Positions 28,794 to 38,977 of a DNA stretch of 64,000 bases are shown piece after piece. Under the pieces are notes generated by a model. That model made no database searches. It saw only the letters and a program-made list of their open reading frames with translations, and was not told the DNA's origin. Position 1 is the stretch's first letter, and the number at the start of each line of letters is the position of its first letter. This DNA is from Mycobacterium sp. OTB74 (lineage in GTDB: Bacteria > Actinomycetota > Actinomycetes > Mycobacteriales > Mycobacteriaceae). The translations under genes and the position numbers were made by a program. The stretch is taken from assembly GCF_029892685.1 (NCBI RefSeq), contig NZ_JARXVD010000003.1, positions 124,001-188,000 on the forward strand, written 5' to 3'.

Positions 28794-29081
28794 ATGTTGA
28801 CTCGAATGTGGGGGCAGCATCACCCGACCGGCGTGGCTGACAAGGCTCAAGCCCAGTATTACCGCGCCTTCCTCGAGCAGAAGAAATCCGAGCTCGAGGA
28901 GCTTCTTGCTGTACAGGCACTTCGGTTGACAATGTGCACGAACGGGGGCGAGCTGACTTCAATTAGCCAGGCACGTGTTGCGATCAGCAAAACCGTGGGT
29001 GACCTGGGTGCGATCGATCGAATGCTCAGAGCGCTCGGGCGACGGTTTCCTGACGAGAAGGAACTGCGGCGCCGAGCATAG
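28794..29081 (+). CDS. island hypothetical protein, about 95 aa, predicted helical
   Basis: From ATG 28794, 95 residues. A heptad-like helix (YYRAFLEQKKSELEELLA) is followed by a second helical segment ending KELRRRA. No known domain is recognised. A GTG at 28758 gives a longer version. Its 3' end overlaps the convergent three-helix-bundle gene by 56 bp. Confidence 0.55.
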   Translation: MLTRMWGQHHPTGVADKAQAQYYRAFLEQKKSELEELLAVQALRLTMCTNGGELTSISQARVAISKTVGDLGAIDRMLRALGRRFPDEKELRRRA

Positions 29082-29256
29082 ACAGCGCTTCCTTGGCGTG
29101 ACGTTCCACGAACAACGGGACGAAGTCGCGAACTGGTCTGCCCTCGAACCGGGCGTACTCGTCTTCGATGATGCGGTGGACTTGGGCCGGTTCGACCTGC
29201 TGGTAGGACGCGACGAGTCGGCCATAGAGTTCGTCGATGATCTGCTTTTCGGTCAT
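29026..29256 (-). CDS. small three-helix-bundle-type protein, 76 aa
   Basis: A 76-residue protein starting MTEKQIIDELYGRL, with helices around IIDELYGRLVASYQQ, AQVHRIIEDEYARF and RDFVPLFVERHAKEAL. This resembles short actinobacterial three-helix bundle proteins often found next to stress or horizontally acquired genes; that link is from memory. An alternative start is ATG at 29265. It overlaps the convergent gene at its 3' end. Confidence 0.65.
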   Translation of the reverse strand: MTEKQIIDELYGRLVASYQQVEPAQVHRIIEDEYARFEGRPVRDFVPLFVERHAKEALSMLGAAVPSRQETVARAL

Positions 29257-29416
29257 TGCGATCATGACAATCAGTGTGCCCCTGTGGAGCTGAGTCTGTC
29301 GATATAAATGATGTCGGGCCGCCACCTGGGAGTGGTTGCGGCCCGAACAACGAGGCGCTTCAGGAAGCGGCACCGCGCTCCGGGTGTAGGGGCAACAGTT
29401 CACGTTTGCAGCTGCT

Positions 29417-29432
29417 CCGTATTTTCCCCGTA
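29417..29432 (+). repeat. possible integrase arm-type site, right copy
   Basis: CCGTATTTTCCCCGTA, the partner of 28254-28269, 120 bp inside the right att repeat, in a 296-bp gene-free stretch (29257-29552) where nothing else is recognisable. Confidence 0.45.
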
Positions 29433-29552
29433 AAAACGCCCCTGATTCGCGGTGTACTTACCTGTATCTCTGCCTATCGGTTACCAGTGAGAGTGATTGC
29501 AGCACAACACTTTAACGCACTCACGCGAAGTCGCATGTTCGGGAAAGTGGCT

Positions 29553-29591
29553 TGAACAGGTCGGGGGTTCGTTTCCCCCAGGCGGCTCCAT
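29553..29591 (+). repeat. right attachment-site repeat: partial copy of tRNA-Thr 3' end
   Basis: Matches 28159-28197 at 37 of 39 positions, including T arm, acceptor strand and CCA. The 5' half of the tRNA is missing, so it is not a tRNA gene. The changed T-loop base (A to T at the position of A58) suggests it is free of tRNA selection. Confidence 0.88.
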
Positions 29592-29647
29592 CATCCTTGG
29601 CGTTGAGCCTGCGTGATGCCGGGCATGCTCCGACGCCCGGATTGCCT

Positions 29648-30013
29648 TTAAGGCTTCAGCACTTTGGCCGCGACACCCTTGGCGGTGTTAGCAGCGGGGA
29701 AGCCGGCGTATCCACTGGAGTGGTAGATGACCTCGGCCAGTTCGTCGTCGGTCAGGCCGTTCTGCCGGGCGATCTTGAAGTGTGCCTGTAGTTCGTCCTC
29801 GGCCCGGAGGGCGATCAGGATGCCCAAAGTCACCAGACTGCGGTCGCGAAGGCTCAATCCTTCGCGACTCCACAGTCGGCCGAAGATGCCCTCAACTCCG
29901 ATGTCCATCAACTCTGGGGCGAACCCGCCGCCGAAGTCCACGTCACCGTCGGGCAGCACACCCGGCAGCATCTTGCGGAACACCTTCAAACCTTCTTCAC
30001 GCCAGTTGGTCAC
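29648..30013 (-). CDS. carboxymuconolactone decarboxylase family protein
   Basis: A 121-residue protein of the CMD/AhpD fold. It starts MTNWREEGLKVF from the GTG at 30013; a longer frame to 30109 lacks support. Family signatures are LSLRDRSLVTLGILIALRAEDELQAH and DDELAEVIYHSSGYAGFPAA. It lacks the Cys-x2-Cys of AhpD, so a decarboxylase or isomerase-like role is more likely than peroxidase. It lies 46 bp downstream of lysB on the same strand, just outside the right att repeat. Confidence 0.85.
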   Translation of the reverse strand: MTNWREEGLKVFRKMLPGVLPDGDVDFGGGFAPELMDIGVEGIFGRLWSREGLSLRDRSLVTLGILIALRAEDELQAHFKIARQNGLTDDELAEVIYHSSGYAGFPAANTAKGVAAKVLKP

Positions 30014-30059
30014 ACCGACGATCGTGCCAGTACGGGGGTGCGAAGGTGAATCGTGATGG

Positions 30060-31091
30060 TCACAAGATTCCCGGTGCGAGTTCCTGTGCCTCAACGGACC
30101 CGGGGACAAGTCGTCCCCGCATCCAGGCGATGCCGCCCGTGATCTCGAACGGCGAGTAGTGCGGCTGCGGGTTGCTGGCCAGGAACACCAGGCCCGAGAC
30201 GATCGCCTGGATCACGGCGATAACCTCCTCGAACGGCGCATGCAGAGCCGCCGCGATCTGCCCGGCGAGGGAGAACGGCTCGGTGGTCCAGTCGTTCATC
30301 ACCGCCTCATAGACGGCGGCTCGGACCGCACTGGCCTGGTCGTCGCGGTTTTCCGAGAAGATGTCGCCTTCCCGGTAGACGTCCACCCAGTTGTCGGGCT
30401 TGGTGGGGAACCCGGGCAACCCGAACCGCTGGATCGGGTCCAGGCCGTGCGTGCCGGTCGCTTTCACCCACGGTCTGGCCCAGGACGCGATGGAATCGGT
30501 CTGCCGGCACGGGTTTGCGTACGTCAGAACGCCTTTGAGGTCCGGGGTGCGCCAGGCTAGCGGCTGACCAGGCTGCAGGTATCGGAAGTAGAAGTACGAA
30601 CCCACGATCGCGCCCTGGGAGTAGATGCCGAGCGACCAAGGCGTTCCCTCCGGGAACGGCACACCGTTGTCCATCTGTGTGGCGCCGACCAGTCGGGCGA
30701 GCTCGTCGACACCGCTGTCGTTGTCGAACGGGAGCGCCCCACAGTCGTAGCCGATGGGCTGGTGATGGCAGATGCCTTTGGACTCAAGGTCTGTCGCGGT
30801 GTCCGCGACCGGCCCGTGGAACATGTCCGACATGTGACCCTCGACGGTGAACATGATCGGCAGCAGATTTGGCGGCGGCGGTGTGAAGCGGGCCGCTTGC
30901 GCTGTTGTGTCGTCGAAGATCCCGGTCTGCGGCAGCCCCAGGCGCCGTTGCATTTCGTTGACCGCGGCGACATCGCCCTGACCGTAGATGCCGTCCTTCG
31001 TCGGCGCGTACGCGCGGTACACACGCTGGAACCAGGCCTGCCAGTATTCGATTTCGGGACCGTGGGCGCCGAGCTCGTATGGTAGAGGCAT
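30060..31091 (-). CDS. lysB: phage-type lysin B (mycolylarabinogalactan esterase) with peptidoglycan-binding domain
   Basis: A 343-residue protein. Residues about 1-70 form a PG_binding_1-like domain (DGIYGQGDVAAVNEMQRRLG). The rest is a cutinase-like alpha/beta hydrolase with nucleophile elbow YSQGA, a LysB-type KGVLTYANPCRQ strand, the acid in NWVDVYREGD and His in NPQPHYSPF. This is the arrangement of mycobacteriophage LysB enzymes that cleave mycolic acids from arabinogalactan. ATG 31091 has the strong Shine-Dalgarno AAGGAG. No holin, lysin A or structural phage gene is nearby, so it is an orphan remnant or a domesticated gene. Confidence 0.85.
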   Translation of the reverse strand: MPLPYELGAHGPEIEYWQAWFQRVYRAYAPTKDGIYGQGDVAAVNEMQRRLGLPQTGIFDDTTAQAARFTPPPPNLLPIMFTVEGHMSDMFHGPVADTATDLESKGICHHQPIGYDCGALPFDNDSGVDELARLVGATQMDNGVPFPEGTPWSLGIYSQGAIVGSYFYFRYLQPGQPLAWRTPDLKGVLTYANPCRQTDSIASWARPWVKATGTHGLDPIQRFGLPGFPTKPDNWVDVYREGDIFSENRDDQASAVRAAVYEAVMNDWTTEPFSLAGQIAAALHAPFEEVIAVIQAIVSGLVFLASNPQPHYSPFEITGGIAWMRGRLVPGSVEAQELAPGIL

Positions 31092-31210
31092 CGGGGGGCT
31101 CCTTAGCTTGTCGTTGTCGCGACGGCCCCAGGTCGAGGACCTCGCCGTGGTGATCTCTCGCAGGACCGCCGCACGGTCGATGCTAGGGAGCGTTGACTCG
31201 AAGTCCTTGC

Positions 31211-31236
31211 GTAGTTGACTACTCAATTTTGATCAA
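31211..31236. promoter_or_regulatory. two palindromes upstream of lysB
   Basis: GTAGT-TG-ACTAC (31211-31222) and TTGATCAA (31229-31236) lie about 120-145 bp upstream of the lysB ATG. They look like regulator sites, but no binding protein can be named. Confidence 0.35.
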
Positions 31237-31353
31237 CGAGGTGTGCCGAACTACCTCAAGCACCTTGCAATGCGTCTTGCTTATAAATCGGATCGAAGGA
31301 CTCGTTCGGGGCTGTTCAACCGCTAGCGTGTAACCGCGCAAAAGGGGAATCCG

Positions 31354-31582
31354 ATGGTCGTGGAGTCCTGAAAATCGCCTTGCTGGCGTTCATCGCTATC
31401 GGAGTGGTGACCATTGTGGTCACCTATATCCGGCGTCGGCGGGTGGTCAAATTACGCGCGCGTATCGCGATCCGAACATCGGGGAGTACGGGCTGCGCGG
31501 GGGCGAGATGCCCGACTTGCCGCTGCTGGAATGGGTTGACTGGACCGAACCCGAAAACGAGGGAAAAGAAGGCCGCCCGTAG
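31354..31582 (+). pseudogene. frameshifted small single-pass membrane protein gene
   Basis: An ATG at 31354 with good Shine-Dalgarno (AAAAGGGGA) reads only five codons before TGA. Adding one base near 31362 would restore a frame MVV-G-VLKIALLAFIAIG continuing as a membrane helix and an RRRR anchor. A second break occurs at the (CG)4 run 31455-31462. With three CG units the frame continues AYRDPNIGEYGLRGGEMPDL and LPLLEWVDWTEPENEGK to TAG at 31580-31582. Both segments look like real coding sequence, about 74 residues when joined. Family unknown. Assembly error is the alternative. Confidence 0.6.
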
Positions 31583-34324
<2,742 letters not shown>

Positions 34325-34343
34325 CCTGGGACTTTCAAGAAAA

Positions 34344-34365
34344 AGATTGTAAGTGCTTACTTTCT
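34344..34365. promoter_or_regulatory. TetR-type operator upstream of the amidohydrolase gene
   Basis: An interrupted palindrome AGA-N2-GTAAG-TG-CTTAC-N2-TCT lies 27 bp before the ATG, in an AT-rich promoter stretch. Its natural binder is the TetR protein encoded at the end of the same operon, which would give autoregulation. Confidence 0.55.
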
Positions 34366-34391
34366 TTGACCTTTTCGGTTAGCGTCGTGCC

Positions 34392-36176
34392 ATGACATAC
34401 GACGTGATCGTCTCGGGTGGCCTCTGGTTCGACGGCACCGGTAGCAAGCCCCTGAAGCGAAACCTGGGTATTCGCGACGGCGTCGTCGTCGCGGTGTCTG
34501 CTGAACCGCTGGACGAGACCGGCTGTCCCGACGTCATCGACGCCACCGGCAAGTGGGTGACGCCCGGCTTCATCGACGTGCACACCCATTACGACGCTGA
34601 GGTGCTGCTCGATCCGGGCCTGCGTGAGTCGGTTCGACATGGCGTCACCACCGTGCTGCTGGGCATGTGCTCGTTGTCGACGGTGTACGCCGACAACGAT
34701 GACGCGGCTGATCTGTTCAGCCGGGTCGAGGCGGTGCCGCGCAACTTCGTCGTCGGCGCGCTGGAGCAGAACCGGACCTGGTCCGGACCGGCTGACTACG
34801 TCCGTGCGATCGAGGCCTTGCCACTCGGGCCCAACGTCAGCTCGCTGCTGGGCCACTCCGATCTGCGTACCTCGGTGCTGGGTCTGGACCGCGCCACCAC
34901 CCGCGGAGTCACCCCGACCAACGCCGAACTGGAGGCCATGGCCTCGCGGCTGGAAGCCGCCTTGGACGCAGGCATGCTCGGCATGTCGGGCATGGACGCC
35001 GCTATCGACAAACTCGACGGTGACCGCTTCCGGTCGCGTGCGCTGCCGTCGACGTTTGCCACGTGGCGTGAGCGCCGCCGGCTGATCAAGGTGCTGCGCA
35101 AGCACGGCCGCATTCTGCAGAGCGCGCCGAACGTCGCCAAAATTCAAGAGGCGCTGAACTTCTTCCTGGAGAGCAGCGGCTGGTTCGGCCGCCGTCGCGG
35201 TGTCCGGATGAGTCTGTTGGTGTCCGCCGACGCCAAGTCTTCGCCTGGTGCGGTGTACGTGCTGGGCCCCATCACCCGGCTGGCGAACAAGTTCCTGGAC
35301 TCCAAGGTCCGTTTCCAGCATCTGCCGGTGCCGTTCGAATTGTATTCGGATGGAATCGATCTGCCGGTTTTCGAGGAGTTCGGCGCCGGCACCGCAGCCC
35401 TGCATCTCAAAGACCAGTTGGAACGCAACAAGTTGATGGCCGATCCGGAGTACCGGCGCCGGTTCCGCACGTCGTTCGACAAGCGGGTGCTCGGTCCGAC
35501 CCTGTGGCACCGCGACTTCCACGACTCCACCATCGTCGAATGCCCAGATAAGTCGTTGGTGGGCAAGAGCTTTGGCCAGATCGCCGACGAGCGCGGCATC
35601 CACCCGCTGGATGCATTCCTCGATGTGCTGGTGGAGAACGGTGAGCGCAACGTCCGCTGGACCACTATCGTGGCCAACCACCGGCCCAAGCAACTGGACA
35701 AGCTGGCCGTCGAACCGTCGGTGCACATGGGCTTCTCCGACGCCGGTGCGCACCTGCGGAACATGGCGTTCTACAACTACGCGTTGCGCATGTTGAAGCG
35801 AGTGCGGGATGCCGACCGTAGCGGCCGTCCGTTCATGACCACCGAACACGCCGTGCACCGGCTGACCGGTGAGGTCGCTGACTGGTTCGGCCTGGACGCC
35901 GGCACCTTGCGTCTGGGTGACCGCGCCGACTTCGTGGTGATTGACCCGGCTGGCCTGAACGCCGAAGTCGATGCCTACCAAGAGGATTCGGTGCCGTTCT
36001 ACGGCGGCCTGAGCCGCATGGTGAACCGCAATGACAACGCCGTCGCCGCCACTGCGGTGGGCGGCCAGGTGGTGTTCCGTGGCGGCCAGTTCCGCGACGG
36101 CTACGGCAAGGATGTGCAGTCCGGTCACTACCTGCCGGCGCGCGGCGCGAAAATTCCTGCGGCGCAGCCGGTCTGA
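34392..36176 (+). CDS. N-acyl-D-amino-acid deacylase family amidohydrolase (Rv2913c-like)
   Basis: A 594-residue zinc amidohydrolase. The metal-binding PGFIDVHTHYDAE motif is near residue 62. The TIM-barrel region follows, with HSDLRTSVLG and VEPSVHMGFSDAGAH near residue 455. The composite beta-sandwich ends with GDRADFVVIDP. The family hydrolyses N-acyl-D-amino acids or related amides; the real substrate is unknown. M. tuberculosis has the pair Rv2913c-Rv2912c (this enzyme plus TetR) elsewhere, so this is a relocated or additional copy. A single base separates its stop from the TetR ATG. Confidence 0.87.
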   Translation: MTYDVIVSGGLWFDGTGSKPLKRNLGIRDGVVVAVSAEPLDETGCPDVIDATGKWVTPGFIDVHTHYDAEVLLDPGLRESVRHGVTTVLLGMCSLSTVYADNDDAADLFSRVEAVPRNFVVGALEQNRTWSGPADYVRAIEALPLGPNVSSLLGHSDLRTSVLGLDRATTRGVTPTNAELEAMASRLEAALDAGMLGMSGMDAAIDKLDGDRFRSRALPSTFATWRERRRLIKVLRKHGRILQSAPNVAKIQEALNFFLESSGWFGRRRGVRMSLLVSADAKSSPGAVYVLGPITRLANKFLDSKVRFQHLPVPFELYSDGIDLPVFEEFGAGTAALHLKDQLERNKLMADPEYRRRFRTSFDKRVLGPTLWHRDFHDSTIVECPDKSLVGKSFGQIADERGIHPLDAFLDVLVENGERNVRWTTIVANHRPKQLDKLAVEPSVHMGFSDAGAHLRNMAFYNYALRMLKRVRDADRSGRPFMTTEHAVHRLTGEVADWFGLDAGTLRLGDRADFVVIDPAGLNAEVDAYQEDSVPFYGGLSRMVNRNDNAVAATAVGGQVVFRGGQFRDGYGKDVQSGHYLPARGAKIPAAQPV

Positions 36177-36177
36177 C

Positions 36178-36780
36178 ATGGCTCGCACGCAACAGCAGCG
36201 CCGTGAGGAAACCCGGACCCGACTCTTGGACGCAGCGATCGACACCATCGTCGAGGTGGGCTACGCCCGGGCCTCGGCGAAGGTGATCGCCCAGCGGGCC
36301 CAGGTTTCCGACGGTGCGCTGTTCAAGCACTTCGCCACTATGGGTGACTTCATGTCGGAGGTCACGCGGGAGGTCATGCGCCGGCAGCTGGACGCGTTCA
36401 ACAAGCAGGTTGCCGAGATTCCTTCCGATAAGCCGGCTTTGGAAGGAGCGCTGGTCGCGCTGCGCGATGTGAGTGGCAACGCCACCAATACCGTGCTGCA
36501 TGAGTTGCGGGTCGCCGCCCGCACGGACGAGAAACTGCGGACGACCTTGCAGGGCGCACTCATCGAGTACTCCAGCAATATCTACGAGACCGCTCAGGCG
36601 ATGCCGGGAGCGGACCAGCTTCCGGCCGAGCATTTGGCCATGCTGGTCACGATCCTGATCAATGTGTTCGACGGCGCTGGGTTGATGCGTGCCGCGCTAC
36701 CGCAACCAGAGCTGGAGGACGGTCGCATCCAGTTGCTGCTGGCGATGCTCAGCGGGCTGGCACCAGCGGCTCAAGACTGA
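36178..36780 (+). CDS. TetR-family transcriptional regulator
   Basis: A 200-residue regulator. The N-terminal helix-turn-helix spans residues about 10-55 (LLDAAIDTIVEVGYARAS, then VIAQRAQVSDGALFKHF). A helical ligand-binding domain follows. It is cotranscribed with the amidohydrolase and probably binds the palindrome at 34344-34365. It resembles Rv2912c in context. The 3' end overlaps the convergent DapA-like gene by 32 bp. Confidence 0.88.
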   Translation: MARTQQQRREETRTRLLDAAIDTIVEVGYARASAKVIAQRAQVSDGALFKHFATMGDFMSEVTREVMRRQLDAFNKQVAEIPSDKPALEGALVALRDVSGNATNTVLHELRVAARTDEKLRTTLQGALIEYSSNIYETAQAMPGADQLPAEHLAMLVTILINVFDGAGLMRAALPQPELEDGRIQLLLAMLSGLAPAAQD

Positions 36781-37633
36781 GTGCTGCCTCAACGGCTTCG
36801 GGGCTCGCGGGTAGTAAGGGCAGCCGGACATGGGGACTCGATATCTGCCCCTGGGCTGCCAGAACCCCTTTGATCACAACGGGATTCGGCTCGGCAAACA
36901 GAGCTGCTGACAGTGGGGCCAGTCGGTTGCCCAGACCGCGCGCATCCTCGATCTGACCGCTGCGCCACGTCTGCACCAGATCGGCGTAACTGCGGGTGGC
37001 CACATTCGCGCTGGCCATGATTGCGCCCGAGGCGCCGAGCGCGATGAGTGGCCCGACGAACAGGTCGTCGCCTCCGAGTACGGAAACGGTGGGCGCCACA
37101 TCGGCCATGAATGCGACGGTAGTGTCGTCGATGCCGCCAACGGCGTGCTTGAATCCGCTGACGTTCGGGAGTTCGGCAAGCCGGAGCAGGGTTTCCGCCG
37201 ATAGCGCCCGACCCGTGCGATGCGGCACGTTGTAGACGATCAGCGGCACCGGGCTCGCGGCGGCGAGGCGCCGGAAATGTTCGACGACGCCGTCTTCGCT
37301 CGGGCGGGTGTAATACGGAACGACGGTGAGCGCGGCGAAGCTGCGCGGGTCGAGAGCCCGCAGTTGGCCGAGGGAATCAGCCGTTGAGTTGGACCCCGCG
37401 CCGACGATCAGCTGTGCGTTGTGTTCAGCGCACGCCGCCGCACAGATGTCGACGACCAATCGTCGTTCGGATGCAGTCAGATTGGCTGGCTCGGCAGTGG
37501 TGCCCAGGGCCACCAATCCGGCCGCGCCGGCGTGGAGGGCGGTGTGTGCAAGCGCTTCCAGTGCGCCGCAATCGAGTTCGTCTGAGGCGGTGAACGGCGT
37601 GACGAGCGGAACGAAGAGTCCGGTGAACGACAT
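36749..37633 (-). CDS. dihydrodipicolinate synthase/N-acetylneuraminate lyase family aldolase (DapA-like)
   Basis: A 294-residue class I aldolase. The Schiff-base lysine is in VSGFKHAVGG near residue 160, the catalytic Tyr in VPLIVYNVPHRTG, and the substrate carboxylate loop is LGTTAEPANLT. It could make 4-hydroxytetrahydrodipicolinate, but position beside its own LysR regulator and away from lysine genes suggests a catabolic aldolase of the same family. It is divergent from the LysR gene. Confidence 0.85.
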   Translation of the reverse strand: MSFTGLFVPLVTPFTASDELDCGALEALAHTALHAGAAGLVALGTTAEPANLTASERRLVVDICAAACAEHNAQLIVGAGSNSTADSLGQLRALDPRSFAALTVVPYYTRPSEDGVVEHFRRLAAASPVPLIVYNVPHRTGRALSAETLLRLAELPNVSGFKHAVGGIDDTTVAFMADVAPTVSVLGGDDLFVGPLIALGASGAIMASANVATRSYADLVQTWRSGQIEDARGLGNRLAPLSAALFAEPNPVVIKGVLAAQGQISSPHVRLPLLPASPEAVEAALSLEPLVPAR

Positions 37634-37703
37634 GATTCAACGATCAGCCAATATTTCATGTAGGTCTAGTTCTTCTTTTTGATGGCAAGCGTAAGTTGAA
37701 CTA

Positions 37704-38603
37704 ATGCTTGATGTGCGCAGGTTGCGTCTGCTTCGGGAGCTGGCTCACCGCGGCACCATCGCCGCTGTCGCTGAGGCGCTCGCGTACACGCCGTCGGCGG
37801 TGTCGCAGCAGCTGTCCGTGCTGGAACGAGAGGCCGGGGTGCCGCTGCTGGAGCGCACGGGTCGTGCGGTCACCCTGACGGCGGCCGCGGTCAGGCTTGT
37901 CGAGCACGCCGAATTGGTCATCGCGACATTGCAGGAAGCTGCCGCCGAACTCGCCTCAGATACCGCGAAAGTCAGTGGCGCACTGCGAGTCGGCGTCTTT
38001 CCTTCGGCCATCGCGGAGATCCTCACGCCCGCCATCGTCGAGCTGAGCGCAGACCATCCAGACCTGGATCTGCTTGTCACCGAACTTGATCCAGCCGAGG
38101 TGCCGAACGCGCTGCGCGAGGAACGTCTCGACATCGCCTTGGTGCAGGAGTACGACTATGTCCCGGCAGCCACCGATGCGGCGCTGCAGACCGAGCCGTT
38201 GCTGGACGAAGTGGTGTACCTGGCAGCGCTCACCATCGACCCGTTGATCGACCGCCGGGACGCCAGTTGGATCGCCGGCACTGCTGGCACGCTATGCCAC
38301 GTACTGACCGAACGAGCATGTGCAGCAGCCGGTTTCATCCCGCATATCCGTCACCACGTCGATGACTTCGGCGCCGTGCTGGCGCTGGTGGCGGCCGGTC
38401 AGGGGGTGGCGTTTGTGCCCGAACTCGGCGCGGCGGCGGCCCCGGACGGTGTGGTGCTCAACCCGCTCGAGATTCGGCGCCGGACGCAATTGGCGTACCG
38501 CCGGGGGACCGGCGCGCACCCGGCGATCGCGGCCGCGCGTGCCGCGTTGACGGTCGTAGCCGCGCAGTCGAATTGTTCACCCTGCGCACCCGGCCAGGGT
38601 TAG
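37704..38603 (+). CDS. LysR-family transcriptional regulator
   Basis: A 299-residue LTTR with N-terminal winged HTH (RLLRELAHRGTIAAVAEALA, then YTPSAVSQQLSVLER) and a C-terminal periplasmic-binding-like effector domain. No Shine-Dalgarno precedes ATG 37704. It is divergent from the DapA-like gene, with a 70-bp AT-rich intergenic region holding TAGTTC...GAACTA (37667-37703), so it probably controls both promoters. Confidence 0.88.
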   Translation: MLDVRRLRLLRELAHRGTIAAVAEALAYTPSAVSQQLSVLEREAGVPLLERTGRAVTLTAAAVRLVEHAELVIATLQEAAAELASDTAKVSGALRVGVFPSAIAEILTPAIVELSADHPDLDLLVTELDPAEVPNALREERLDIALVQEYDYVPAATDAALQTEPLLDEVVYLAALTIDPLIDRRDASWIAGTAGTLCHVLTERACAAAGFIPHIRHHVDDFGAVLALVAAGQGVAFVPELGAAAAPDGVVLNPLEIRRRTQLAYRRGTGAHPAIAAARAALTVVAAQSNCSPCAPGQG

Positions 38604-38977
38604 TCGCCCAAGTACGCCGTGGGTGCAGGGTCTACGGGAGACTCGGGCGGCACCCGGGCGCCTTCCAGCGCCACTGCCCGCGCCAGCTGGGCGTAGCGCA
38701 GTTCCAGGTCCTTGAATCGCATGTAGGCGCTGATCGTGGTGAATAGAAACGCGATGACCATCGCGTACAGCAGGAGATCGGCGCCGCGCCCGATGCCGAA
38801 CCAGTGCGCCACCACCGTGGTGTCGTCGGGGCGGATGATGGCGTAGATGGCACCGATCACGAACATCGCATAACCGAGCTTCACCCACGCACGGGATTTG
38901 GCGCTGCGTCGCGACCGCAACAGGTAGGCCAGCAACAGGACGACCGAGCCGATCAGCAGTCCCTTAGTCCAGATCAT
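38600..38977 (-). CDS. DUF2304 small membrane protein (Rv3632)
   Basis: A 125-residue protein with three membrane helices (GLLIGSVVLLLAYLL, LGYAMFVIGAIYAII, DLLLYAMVIAFLFTTI) and a cytoplasmic coiled tail (LRYAQLARAVALEGA). DUF2304 proteins accompany polyprenyl-phosphate glycosyltransferases; Rv3632 enhances PpgS activity in M. tuberculosis. ATG 38977 overlaps the ppgS stop (ATGA). Confidence 0.88.
   Translation of the reverse strand: MIWTKGLLIGSVVLLLAYLLRSRRSAKSRAWVKLGYAMFVIGAIYAIIRPDDTTVVAHWFGIGRGADLLLYAMVIAFLFTTISAYMRFKDLELRYAQLARAVALEGARVPPESPVDPAPTAYLGD

Larger units (their letters stand above)
28159..29591. mobile_element. 1.4-kb mini-island or excision remnant in tRNA-Thr
   Basis: The segment is bounded by the intact tRNA-Thr 3' end and a second 39-bp copy of it in the same orientation, 1394 bp apart, the standard signature of site-specific integration into a tRNA gene. 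Inside are three small genes, none known from phage structure and none resembling an integrase. It is therefore either a deleted remnant or a satellite mobilised in trans. A 16-bp repeat occurs near each inner end. Confidence 0.75.

Noticed and set aside
29553-29591. Second tRNA-Thr gene
   Set aside because: Only the 3' half is present and no D or anticodon arm can be formed; it is an attachment-site copy.
29592-31240. A prophage extending from the att repeat through lysB
   Set aside because: Only lysB is phage-like. No integrase, terminase, capsid, tail, holin or lysin A is found, and lysB lies outside the repeat-bounded element.
34335-36248. 637-residue minus-strand frame opposite the amidohydrolase
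   Set aside because: His/Gln/Val-rich shadow of a real gene on the other strand, without motifs.
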